Below are positions 7,515-15,038 of a DNA stretch of 62,743 nt, piece by piece. The notes under the pieces are model-generated. The model worked only from the letters and a program-made list of their open reading frames with translations. It did no database searches and had not been told where the DNA came from. The stretch is from a virus. The DNA lies in the IMG/VR virus record IMGVR_UViG_3300025789_000038, positions 1-62,743 of that record, one strand, 5' to 3'. The first letter of the stretch is position 1. Every line of letters begins with the position of its first letter. The translations under genes were made by a program, and so were the position numbers.

Positions 7515-9599
7515 TTAAAAAATTACGTCTTTAATATTCTCTACTCCATCGTTATCCCAATTTTTTATTGGGGGTTGTTCGTGAGTGAATAATGGTTGTT
7601 GTTGCTGTTCTTCTTTCATACTATGCCACCTTTCTATTGGGTCTATTGGGTTTCTTCCTGTACCTTCTTCAAGTTTTTCAATAAAGGCACACTCCCCCTT
7701 GTATCTTTCAAATTTAACAGGGTGGTCTATTGATGTGGGGCGACCACCCGTTTCCGTTTCTTTTATCTTCCTAACGTGAACTTCTGTTACCATCCATTCG
7801 GTTGGGTGTTGTGTTATACGGTGGATAGTTAAAAAATCATCTGCCTTATTAGCAACCTTTTGTCCGCCTTCGGTATCTGCTTTATTTGGGGCAAGTGGAT
7901 ATTTTTTTTCGCCATCCTTTGCCCTTGCAGCAGCCGTTACTGCGTGGTGGTTAATATACCAACCATAGTCTGTTTGTTGCCCATAAGCCTTCATTTCACT
8001 TAAAGCCTCATAATGATATTCGTGGGTATTTAATTTACTAAAACCGCTTAAATCAATTTTTAAACTATTGTATGGGTCAATCATAGTATAGGTTAAATCG
8101 GGGTATTTAATTCTAGCTTTTTTAGTCATATTGATAATGTCCTTGTAATTATACAAGTCCTCTTGAGCCTTTATTAACTTAAAATGTTCTTGAACAAAAT
8201 TGTACGCTATATCATATTCCTTGTCATTCATTGCGTATTTTCCGTGAAGTGGCTTACCCCAATAAAATTGCATTAAAGCCCTCATACAAGACCCTAGTGT
8301 GTTTTCACTAGCAAAAATTACCCCTTTCCACCCGTGATACATTGCTGCAATTAAAAGAAGCCACCAAATGAACTTAGTTTTACCAACGTTATCTACTCCG
8401 TTATTCATCACAAAAGAAGCCCTTTTGAATAAAAAATGTTCATCTAAAGAAGGGCATCCCGTAGTCAAACCTTGTGGTAAAGTGCCATCCCTAACTTGTT
8501 TTAAATAAGGGTCATAATCTGCCCCCGTAGCTAAAAAAGAGAAATCATTATCTTCTAAATCTACCCTAGATGATATTTTTCTAGTGCTTTGTGGCTTTTC
8601 TGCGGGTTTCTTTTCTTCTTTTCTTTCTCCGTACCCCATATCCAAAAGTCTTTTTGCTGCTTCTGAAAAATTATCCTTACATTCTAGCTTTGCAAATACA
8701 GCATAAGGCAGGTATGCGGTCTGTGGATTAAACTCTGTGCTAGTAGTAAAAACAGTAAACCACCTTCTAGTATAATCATAATTACCGCTAGTTAAAGCGG
8801 TTGTTTGTCCGGGTCTTAAAAAATGTACCTTCTGTCCTTTTTGACTAACTATCTTCCACCCGTAATTCTGTAATAAACCAACAACATCACCTCTTTCATT
8901 GTAATCATCAAATGGGCTTAACCCTTCTGTTTTCTTTTGGTATCCCTTACGTTCTATTGCAACTTCTTCTAAAACCTCATTAAACATTCTAGCGATGCCA
9001 AATAGACTATCTCTTTCTTCGGGAGTTATCTCTGAAATACTCATCAAGTCCCCAAAAATCATTTCATACCCTTCTGTCGGGGAAATTACAATCTGCCCCC
9101 CTATACCTCTTGTTTCAATTAAAACCCTAACCTTGTCGTTTTCAGAACTACGCTTTGCCACATTGGTTGCTTCATCGTGTGTTTTACCCTTAGCACATTC
9201 TGCTGTATAAGTTTCACTGTATGTCTTTCCCCTTTCTTCTTCTGTCGTTGGTCTATTGGCGAGTTTTAAATTACCTTCATTCTTAGAACAACGAAATATC
9301 AAATGGTATCCCCCATTTTTTGTTTTCTGTACAACAAGTTTTTTAAGCAATCCATTGTCATAATTTTGAACCAAATTCTTGTATCTAGTAAATAAATCAC
9401 CGCTAATGTCATATTTCAAATCGAAGTCAAGGGCTTCCACGCCCCCCGAAGGTTCACCACAAACAAGACCTACACCGTAACAGTTTGAAATATTATGTTT
9501 AGCCTTTACCGTTTGCCAATTTTTTACTATTGGGCGTTTTTTATCGTCAACAGGAATAAATTGTAACCCCTCTATTTCATTCATCGAAGAAAAATCCAT
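7515..9599 (-). CDS. Primase-polymerase/replicative helicase fusion
   Basis: A 694-residue replication protein. Residues 1-215 resemble a bifunctional primase-polymerase (PrimPol/AEP) domain, with the active-site DxD in VEALDFD (D58, D60), a later GGYHLIF strand and RGIGGQIVISP. Residues 370-650 form a RecA-fold helicase of the DnaB/RepA kind. Its Walker A is the variant GVDNVGKT near 400, Walker B is MIDPYN near 505, and a sensor-like INHHAV follows. The C-terminus is Q/E-rich. It probably primes and unwinds at the phage fork; no replicative polymerase of family A or B was seen, so host polymerase is probably used. Confidence 0.85.
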   Translation of the reverse strand: MDFSSMNEIEGLQFIPVDDKKRPIVKNWQTVKAKHNISNCYGVGLVCGEPSGGVEALDFDLKYDISGDLFTRYKNLVQNYDNGLLKKLVVQKTKNGGYHLIFRCSKNEGNLKLANRPTTEEERGKTYSETYTAECAKGKTHDEATNVAKRSSENDKVRVLIETRGIGGQIVISPTEGYEMIFGDLMSISEITPEERDSLFGIARMFNEVLEEVAIERKGYQKKTEGLSPFDDYNERGDVVGLLQNYGWKIVSQKGQKVHFLRPGQTTALTSGNYDYTRRWFTVFTTSTEFNPQTAYLPYAVFAKLECKDNFSEAAKRLLDMGYGERKEEKKPAEKPQSTRKISSRVDLEDNDFSFLATGADYDPYLKQVRDGTLPQGLTTGCPSLDEHFLFKRASFVMNNGVDNVGKTKFIWWLLLIAAMYHGWKGVIFASENTLGSCMRALMQFYWGKPLHGKYAMNDKEYDIAYNFVQEHFKLIKAQEDLYNYKDIINMTKKARIKYPDLTYTMIDPYNSLKIDLSGFSKLNTHEYHYEALSEMKAYGQQTDYGWYINHHAVTAAARAKDGEKKYPLAPNKADTEGGQKVANKADDFLTIHRITQHPTEWMVTEVHVRKIKETETGGRPTSIDHPVKFERYKGECAFIEKLEEGTGRNPIDPIERWHSMKEEQQQQPLFTHEQPPIKNWDNDGVENIKDVIF

Positions 9600-9612
9600 A
9601 CCTTATTTTTTT

Positions 9613-10101
9613 TTAGTAGCCATCAATCGTGTTACCTATCAAATTTTCAACACCTATTCTTAGTTGGTAGTAGTGGTACAAAACTTTTGAAATATAACCA
9701 ATGTTTATATTTTCACTATCTAAAAAAACTGTTTCTACATATTCCCCACTTTGGTAACGGTAAGTACTATCTATACTCATTCTAAAAGCAAATATTAATT
9801 CGTCAAAAGAAAGGGTAATATACTTCGGTTGGGAAACAAATACTTTTAATTCAGATAGAAAAGCATCATACATAGGCTTAGTCTTAGGATAACTACCGCC
9901 ACTTATAACGCAAATCCTTAAAATTAAATCATTAAACTTACCGTCTAAATATTTTTCTTCTACTTGTGTCCAAGAACAAACACTATTAGTCCTTAACCGT
10001 ATCAAACTGCTTGTCTGAAAGTTCCAATTTAGTTTCTCGTAATCTTTCAAGAAAATAATCTTCCCCCTGTGGTTGAATTGTGCTGCTAAATTCTGTTGCA
10101 T
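9613..10101 (-). CDS. Hypothetical protein overlapping the replication-initiator-like gene
   Basis: A 162-residue frame between the primase-helicase and the replication-initiator-like gene, with no recognised domain. From residue 40 onward it looks like a normal helical protein (WTQVEEKYLDGKFNDLI, LSFDELIFAFRMSI). Its first 38 residues are read from the same DNA as the end of the upstream gene in another frame (116-base overlap), and no other start codon exists near the upstream stop. Either the overlap is real or the two frames are joined by a frameshift. Confidence 0.6.
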   Translation of the reverse strand: MQQNLAAQFNHRGKIIFLKDYEKLNWNFQTSSLIRLRTNSVCSWTQVEEKYLDGKFNDLILRICVISGGSYPKTKPMYDAFLSELKVFVSQPKYITLSFDELIFAFRMSIDSTYRYQSGEYVETVFLDSENINIGYISKVLYHYYQLRIGVENLIGNTIDGY

Positions 10102-10597
10102 CTATTTTTGTTTTTAAAATTGAAAAAAAATTTAAAATTTCTTCATTAGTTATACTATTATATATATTCTTATCATTCTTATCATTCTTGTTAGTGTCCG
10201 TTTGTTGTCTTTCTGTTGTACTATCTGTTGTCTCAAACCCTGTATCGTTTGCTGTATCTTTTGTTGTACTGTTGTGTTGATATTTTTCGTAGTTAAGTAT
10301 TGATATTAAAGTAGTTACGTTATTTTTTTGTTGTACTATCTGCCCACTCTTTTGTAGTTCCGTCAAGTATCTTAAAACTTTGCCTCGTGACCACTTCCAC
10401 CTTTCAGCGAGGTTTTCAGAAGTATAACCTATCTGCCCTCTTTTAACTTTTACTAAAATACCCCTACACCTAAATGAGTTTTCATCGTGATTAGCTAATA
10501 ATATTAAATCTATCCAAGCCATATTTCTACAAAAAGGCTCACTTAGATAATTAACGTTATCCATAATCTGTCTGTGTATCTTTACCCAACCTTCCAT
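9986..10597 (-). CDS. Replication-initiator-like winged-helix protein
   Basis: A 203-residue protein resembling phage replication-initiation proteins that carry an N-terminal winged helix (lambda O or DnaD-associated type). MEGWVKIHRQIMDN, RNMAWIDLILLANHD, RGQIGYTSENLAERW and SRGKVLRYLTELQKSG follow the usual order, with GKVLRYLTELQ as recognition helix. A low-complexity T/N/D linker (residues 105-145) leads to a short helical end that may instead be continued by the overlapping downstream frame. It probably binds the origin or loads the helicase encoded just downstream. Confidence 0.75.
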   Translation of the reverse strand: MEGWVKIHRQIMDNVNYLSEPFCRNMAWIDLILLANHDENSFRCRGILVKVKRGQIGYTSENLAERWKWSRGKVLRYLTELQKSGQIVQQKNNVTTLISILNYEKYQHNSTTKDTANDTGFETTDSTTERQQTDTNKNDKNDKNIYNSITNEEILNFFSILKTKIDATEFSSTIQPQGEDYFLERLRETKLELSDKQFDTVKD

Positions 10598-10607
10598 TAT
10601 CGTTTTT

Positions 10608-10979
10608 TTATTTCTGAAAGTCCCTTAAAATATTCAATAGTGATTTAGTAAATTTAAAGTCATTATCCAATTTACTAGATAAAGCCAATAAGTCCCCCAT
10701 AAGAAAACCTTTCATTTTTAAAGTATTAATAACGTGCTTTTCTTCTTTAGGTCTTTCTTGTTCTTTTTGATGGCATGGATTACATAATGTAATAAGCATA
10801 TCGTTTGGATAGTCCCACGGTTCTATGTCGGGGATATAATCTAAATGATGAACTTCTAAAGAAGCGTTTTCGGGTGACTTACAATAATGGCTTTGGCATT
10901 TAAACTTATCCCTTGATAATATTTCTGTTTTTTTAATCTGCCATCGCTTGTCACGAAGTTTTTCTTGGTATGTAGGCAT
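10608..10979 (-). CDS. HNH endonuclease
   Basis: A 123-residue HNH nuclease. The beta-beta-alpha metal site reads LEVHHLDYIP (H44, H45), N60 in YPND, and CNPCHQKE (C66, C69, H70); with the early pair C28 and C33 this also forms a structural zinc site. Its position in the replication operon, rather than beside the terminase, suggests a homing or selfish endonuclease, although a role in DNA processing is possible. Confidence 0.85.
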   Translation of the reverse strand: MPTYQEKLRDKRWQIKKTEILSRDKFKCQSHYCKSPENASLEVHHLDYIPDIEPWDYPNDMLITLCNPCHQKEQERPKEEKHVINTLKMKGFLMGDLLALSSKLDNDFKFTKSLLNILRDFQK

Positions 10980-10982
10980 AGT

Positions 10983-11174
10983 TTAAAAGTTAGTTCCTAG
11001 TATTTCGTTTATCTTTTTTAAGTTTTCATCTGTAAGGTCACGGTTCTTACTTAATACTAATGAAAGGTGACTGTCGGATAAATTTAACTTATCTCTTAAC
11101 CAAGTTTGTTTAATACCCCTATCCTTTAGATATTCTACTATTAAGTCGCGAGGGTCTTTTTTTTGTTCTGCCAT
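10983..11174 (-). CDS. Small HTH regulator
   Basis: A 63-residue helix-turn-helix protein. KQTWLRDKLNLSDSHLSLVL is the HTH, and the end reads NLKKINEILGTNF. I chose the ATG at 11174 because the in-frame ATG at 11228 lies within the operator and promoter. It is the first gene of the leftward operon, facing the rightward operon at 11314 across a palindrome, the classic position of an autoregulating repressor. A second small protein with a similar ending is encoded at 15634-15834. Confidence 0.75.
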   Translation of the reverse strand: MAEQKKDPRDLIVEYLKDRGIKQTWLRDKLNLSDSHLSLVLSKNRDLTDENLKKINEILGTNF

Positions 11175-11201
11175 TTTTTTATTTTTATTGTTTTGAAAAT
11201 G

Positions 11202-11229
11202 CAAACATAGGGAAAATAAAGTTTCCAAA
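11202..11229 (-). promoter_or_regulatory. Leftward promoter of the replication operon
   Basis: Minus-strand TATGTTTG (11209-11202) matches the -7 consensus; a TTTG lies 16 bases upstream (11229-11226), shorter than the usual spacing. The TTTG falls inside the palindrome at 11218-11253, so a bound repressor would block it. Confidence 0.5.
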
Positions 11230-11253
11230 GAAATATTTTTTTCTTGAAACTTT
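11218..11253. promoter_or_regulatory. Candidate operator palindrome between divergent operons
   Basis: AAAGTTTCCAAAGAAA (11218-11233) and TTTCTTGAAACTTT (11240-11253) are inverted copies around a 6-base centre, with a 2-base difference in one arm. The palindrome overlaps the -33 regions of both divergent promoters, so one bound protein could control both directions. The small HTH protein at 10983-11174 is the likely ligand, by inference. Confidence 0.65.
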
Positions 11254-11286
11254 TTGTTCTTTATTACGAATTAATTATTACTTTTG
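11253..11286 (+). promoter_or_regulatory. Rightward promoter for 11314 operon
   Basis: TTTG (11253-11256) and TACTTTTG (11279-11286), 22-base spacer; the -7 box matches TAnnTTTG exactly. It leads into the rightward operon, and its -33 box abuts the palindromic operator. Confidence 0.6.
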
Positions 11287-11313
11287 TCCCGTACTAAAAA
11301 AAAGTAAAAAATT

Positions 11314-11613
11314 ATGAGTAAAAAAAATGACAATAAAGAACCTTATGTTTACGAGGGGGGATTATCGGAAACAGGGGGCGAAGAAACCCTGCTAGATACC
11401 TTTAGAAGATTATTCTACAAAAAGAAAAACCTAATGGTATATGATGATTGTTTAGTTTATGGTAAGATTGCTAAGGGGGTTGGTAACGAAGCAAGGATAG
11501 AAGCAATGAAAGTAATTTCAGACAATAATCTCCCACTAGAATTATTAGATGATAGTAATGGGTTTTGGGATTCTATTACAATCCAAGAAAAAGGAGTTAA
11601 GACAAATGTTTAA
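11314..11613 (+). CDS. Hypothetical protein
   Basis: A 99-residue protein with no recognised family. It has a disordered, acidic N-terminus and a compact C-terminal part (LMVYDDCLVYGKIAKG, EARIEAMKVISDNNLPLELL). It is the first gene of the rightward operon; its end overlaps the start of the NinG-like gene by 8 bases, so it is probably coupled to recombination functions. Confidence 0.7.
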   Translation: MSKKNDNKEPYVYEGGLSETGGEETLLDTFRRLFYKKKNLMVYDDCLVYGKIAKGVGNEARIEAMKVISDNNLPLELLDDSNGFWDSITIQEKGVKTNV

Positions 11614-12181
11614 TAGTACTATCATACCCCGAAATAAAAAATGCAAATGCGGTTGTAACCGAGAAGGCAGGGTATGGGCAAAGGGGATGTTAAAGGAATG
11701 CTATATGCGTGAAAATCCCCCTAAACCTATTTCTAAATTCTCAAAGAAAAGAGAAAGTGAAGTGTTAGGAGTACAAGGGGAAAGTATGCAAAACATAATT
11801 GCAGATTTAGATGTACTAACAAGTAAGATAGTAAGGATTAGGCATAGTGATGTTTCGGGGTTTGTTGATTGTATAGTTTGCAAGGGGAAAGGTCGTAATC
11901 ATTGGACAAAAATGCACAACTCCCACTATATAGATAGAAGGCACTTAGGATTAAGGTTTGACCTTAATAACTGCAATGAAAGTTGCCCACGTTGCAATGA
12001 AATACACAATACCGACAAAGCCCCCTACACTAATGCGTTAGAATCAATACACAAGGGTATCACAACACATTTAATTGAACAATCACATCTTGTACATAAA
12101 TTTACTTTAAACGAATTAATTGAATTAAGAAAAGAGTACACGCATAAATTAAATTATTTACAGCTTAAATTTATTAAATAA
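11606..12181 (+). CDS. ninG: NinG/Rap-like recombination protein
   Basis: A 191-residue protein of the NinG (lambda Rap) type, a structure-specific nuclease for branched DNA. The N-terminus has the cysteine cluster KCKCGC and later WAKGMLKECYMRE. The core has VDCIVCKGKG, HNSHYIDRRHLGLRFDLNN and ESCPRCNEIH, an HNH-like zinc site expected for the family, followed by the LESIHKGI end. The ATG at 11606 is chosen over an upstream in-frame codon inside the previous gene. A genome carrying both RusA and NinG types has two potential junction nucleases. Confidence 0.85.
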   Translation: MFNSTIIPRNKKCKCGCNREGRVWAKGMLKECYMRENPPKPISKFSKKRESEVLGVQGESMQNIIADLDVLTSKIVRIRHSDVSGFVDCIVCKGKGRNHWTKMHNSHYIDRRHLGLRFDLNNCNESCPRCNEIHNTDKAPYTNALESIHKGITTHLIEQSHLVHKFTLNELIELRKEYTHKLNYLQLKFIK

Positions 12182-12183
12182 TG
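12166..12183 (+). repeat. Start-codon leader repeat, copy 1
   Basis: TAAATTTATTAAATAATG ends exactly on the ATG of the gene at 12181 and overlaps the last codons of the NinG-like gene. Identical 18-base copies precede the next two genes. Confidence 0.75.
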
Positions 12184-12384
12184 GTATATAATGGTAACAT
12201 ACAAGGAATATCGTTCAAGGCTGCAATGGTGTCAAATGTATTAATAAAAGTAAAATTTGATTATTTAGGTATTATTGAGGCTGCAAGGATAATAGAAGCT
12301 ATTTTTGAGGATAAATCACCCCCTCCAAATATAAATTACGAAGAAGGTAAGTGGGTTAAAAATTTAAAATATCCTGAAATTTAA
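12181..12384 (+). CDS. Hypothetical small protein
   Basis: A 67-residue protein, unrecognised: a beta-rich N-terminus (NIQGISFKAAMVSNVLIKVKF), one helix (IIEAARIIEAIFED) and a proline-rich end. The start overlaps the previous stop by one base (TAATG). Confidence 0.6.
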   Translation: MVYNGNIQGISFKAAMVSNVLIKVKFDYLGIIEAARIIEAIFEDKSPPPNINYEEGKWVKNLKYPEI

Positions 12385-12401
12385 AATTAATAAATAATAA
12401 C

Positions 12402-12419
12402 TAAATTTATTAAATAATG
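12402..12419 (+). repeat. Start-codon leader repeat, copy 2
   Basis: Second exact copy of the 18-base leader, ending on the ATG at 12417. Confidence 0.75.
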
Positions 12420-12620
12420 GCTACATACACTTTAAAAAAAGATATAATTTGCCCATTAGGGTGCGTTGATAAAGGAACTATTGCAACACAAGGAACACCC
12501 AATTATGAGTATATTTACTTTCCGTATAAGGGATGTGAAAATATGCCTATTGCAATGGGTAACGGTATATTATTCCATAAAGAATATTTGGAAAATGAAT
12601 GGGTAGAAGTAACCGACTAA
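12417..12620 (+). CDS. Hypothetical small protein
   Basis: A 67-residue protein without a known family, beta-rich (YTLKKDIICPLG, NGILFHKEYL) and with two cysteines (C12, C16) in an ICPLGCVDKG turn. It looks like a small sandwich fold. It is preceded by an exact copy of the repeated 18-base leader. Confidence 0.6.
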   Translation: MATYTLKKDIICPLGCVDKGTIATQGTPNYEYIYFPYKGCENMPIAMGNGILFHKEYLENEWVEVTD

Positions 12621-12635
12621 ATTTATTAAATAATG
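12618..12635 (+). repeat. Start-codon leader repeat, copy 3
   Basis: Third exact copy of the 18-base leader, overlapping the previous stop and ending on the ATG at 12633. Confidence 0.75.
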
Positions 12636-12794
12636 TCACAACACGGGTTTAACGAAAAGCAAGAAAAAATACACGACATACTTTTACAAGTTTGTTTTCA
12701 AACTATGTTCCCTTGCGATGCAGTTAAAGAAATAGAAGCAATTTTTAAAGAAGAAGAAAACAATATTCCCCCATTAACTAACCAACTAAATTGA
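12633..12794 (+). CDS. Hypothetical small protein
   Basis: A 53-residue frame supported by the repeated leader at its ATG and by tight packing between neighbours. Mostly helical (EKIHDILLQVCFQ and AVKEIEAIFKEEE). Function unknown. Confidence 0.55.
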   Translation: MSQHGFNEKQEKIHDILLQVCFQTMFPCDAVKEIEAIFKEEENNIPPLTNQLN

Positions 12795-12804
12795 AACTAA
12801 TTAA

Positions 12805-13455
12805 ATGACAGAACAAACATCACTAGATACACTTGCAATAAAATATGAAACAGATAAGTCTAGTTTACACCATGACTATTGTAGTATTTATGAAAAACTT
12901 TTCTCTAATTTAAGACAAAACAATTTTGTTTTTATTGAATGTGGGATTGGGGGGTATGAGTACATTGATAGAGGTGGACAAAGCGCAAAAATGTGGCGTG
13001 AATATTTCCCATTAGCAGATATTATAACTTTTGATATTAATGAAAAGAATATACCAAATTTTGAAGGGATAACAGTATTTAAAGGGTCTCAAATAGACCG
13101 TGAATTTATAGTAGATATGTTTACTAAAGTAGGCAATCCAAATGTATTTTTAGATGATGGTAGTCACGTTAATTCACACGTTATAGAAACATTTGAAATA
13201 GTATTCCCATTATTAAAACCACAAGGTATATATGTAGTAGAGGATTTTGAGACAAGTTTTTACGAAAGAGACGGTTTTGGTGGTACATTAGACATTTCTG
13301 ATTATACTGCTAACACTAGCTTAAACTATTTTAGAAAGTTAGTAGACGAAGTGAACTATAAATATATAGAAGGATTTACTCCAAATGAAATTTTTAAAGA
13401 CCAAATAGAATCAATATCTTTTTACCGTAATTTAATTGTAATAACTAAAAAATAA
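12805..13455 (+). CDS. Sugar O-methyltransferase (macrocin/TylE-type)
   Basis: A 216-residue class I SAM-dependent methyltransferase that resembles macrocin-type O-methyltransferases acting on deoxysugars. Signatures in order: DTLAIKYETDKSS at the N-terminus, the SAM-binding ECGIGGYEY (near 46), YFPLADIITFDIN, the metal-site LDDGSH (near 117) and YVVEDFETSFYE (near 146). It heads a three-gene cassette with two glycosyltransferase genes, 5 bases before the fucosyltransferase, so it probably caps a sugar made or transferred by them. Substrate unknown. Confidence 0.8.
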   Translation: MTEQTSLDTLAIKYETDKSSLHHDYCSIYEKLFSNLRQNNFVFIECGIGGYEYIDRGGQSAKMWREYFPLADIITFDINEKNIPNFEGITVFKGSQIDREFIVDMFTKVGNPNVFLDDGSHVNSHVIETFEIVFPLLKPQGIYVVEDFETSFYERDGFGGTLDISDYTANTSLNYFRKLVDEVNYKYIEGFTPNEIFKDQIESISFYRNLIVITKK

Positions 13456-13460
13456 AAAAC

Positions 13461-15038
13461 ATGATAGTAGGGACACACGTTGGTAAAGTTGGTGGGGGCA
13501 GATTAGGGAACTCTTTATGGCAATGGAGTTTCTTAGAAAGTTTAAGATTGAAGCATGGTATTGAATATGCCATACCCACTTGGCATTATTCAAAGTTTTT
13601 TATGTCCCCGCCGCCGCAAATAGATAACACTCCTCTATTAGTCAAGCAAATAGAAGAACCTCACTTTCATTATACTCCCGAATATTGGGAAAGTTTAATA
13701 GATGATTTTAAAACACAAACAGTCGGTCTTAGAGGATGGTTTCAATCAAGTAAATATTTAGAAGAACATTCATCGCAAATAAAAGAACGGCTATCATTTA
13801 CTCACGAATTTCAAAATAGCCTAAAAGAAAAGTTTAAACACATATTTACAAAGCCCACAATAGCAATAAGTATAAGGCGTGGGGATTATGTTGGGAATAG
13901 TAATTATCATTTATTAAGCATCGAATATTATATTGGTGCATTGTACTATAATTTCTCAAACTTTAAAGATTACAATATTGTTATTTTTTCGGATGATTTA
14001 GCCTATTGTAGAACCCATTTTGAGTGTTTAGATAATTCTTTTTTTGCAGAAGGGTTAAGCGATATAGAACAACTTTGCTTAGGTACTATGATGGATAATT
14101 TCATAGTTTCAAATTCAACATTTGCCTTTTGGATGGCTTATTTAGGCAAAAAGTCTTACTCAAAAATAGTTCGCCCTAACTATCACTTTGCAGGAAAATT
14201 ATTAGAAGAAAGTGATTGGAGTACATACTATCCTAATGATTGGATTATTTACGACCACAATGATGTGGAACTTAATAGGATAGACCTTCACGATGTTACT
14301 TTTTGCATCCCTGTATTTTACGACCACCCCGATAGAAATTCAAACCTATTGCTGAATATATGTATGCTACAAAGGTTATTTAATGCAGATATATTAGTAG
14401 GGGAAATGGGCGGTGAACAATGGAAAGATATACAGGGGATTAATTATGTCAATTTCCCTGAAATAAAAAACTTCCACCGTACAAAGATGCTGAATGAAAT
14501 GTTCTATTCGGTACAAACGAATATTATTTTTAATTGGGATGCAGATGTTGTCGTACCACCTTTACAAGTATTAAAGTGCATAGAAGAACTAAGAAGCAAA
14601 CGTGCTGATATGTGCTATCCTTACGATGGTCGTTTTGCTAGAGTTCCTAGAAATAGATTTTCGACAATAGAAAGTTTTTTAGATATTGGCATTTTAGGTG
14701 GGGAAGTTTTCAAAGGGATGAGACAAGGAGACGGAATGAGTGTAGGTGGTGCAATGGCTTGGCGAAAAGATGTATTTATAGAAGGTGGTGGGGAAAATGA
14801 AAATATGATTTCCTATGCACCAGAGGATACGGAAAGAAGGGAAAGGTTTGAAAGGCTTGGGTATAAAGTAGGTAGAGTTAAAGGTGTTCTTTATCATTTA
14901 GACCATTTCATAAGTATTGATAGTTCTGAAAAAAATCCATTTTTTAATGATAATTGGAACGAACTATATAAAATAAGGAATATGAGCAACAAAGAATTAA
15001 AAGAATATGTAAAATCTTGGGTATGGATGAAAAAATAA
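13461..15038 (+). CDS. Two-domain glycosyltransferase: GT11 fucosyltransferase plus GT-A domain
   Basis: A 525-residue fusion. Residues 1-265 form a GT11 alpha-1,2-fucosyltransferase: GGRLGNSLWQWSFL at the N-terminus, the GDP-fucose motif SIRRGDYVGNS (near 137) and SNSTFAFWMAYLG (near 217). Residues 275-525 form a GT-A fold transferase with NWDADVVVPP (DxD, near 358) and GGAMAWRKDVF plus YAPEDTERRERFERLG, typical of galactosyltransferase-like C-terminal regions (GT7C/GT2). The fusion would add two sugars in succession. Targets could be a virion protein, host surface glycan or phage DNA; none can be decided here. Its stop overlaps the next start (TAATG). Confidence 0.85.
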   Translation: MIVGTHVGKVGGGRLGNSLWQWSFLESLRLKHGIEYAIPTWHYSKFFMSPPPQIDNTPLLVKQIEEPHFHYTPEYWESLIDDFKTQTVGLRGWFQSSKYLEEHSSQIKERLSFTHEFQNSLKEKFKHIFTKPTIAISIRRGDYVGNSNYHLLSIEYYIGALYYNFSNFKDYNIVIFSDDLAYCRTHFECLDNSFFAEGLSDIEQLCLGTMMDNFIVSNSTFAFWMAYLGKKSYSKIVRPNYHFAGKLLEESDWSTYYPNDWIIYDHNDVELNRIDLHDVTFCIPVFYDHPDRNSNLLLNICMLQRLFNADILVGEMGGEQWKDIQGINYVNFPEIKNFHRTKMLNEMFYSVQTNIIFNWDADVVVPPLQVLKCIEELRSKRADMCYPYDGRFARVPRNRFSTIESFLDIGILGGEVFKGMRQGDGMSVGGAMAWRKDVFIEGGGENENMISYAPEDTERRERFERLGYKVGRVKGVLYHLDHFISIDSSEKNPFFNDNWNELYKIRNMSNKELKEYVKSWVWMKK

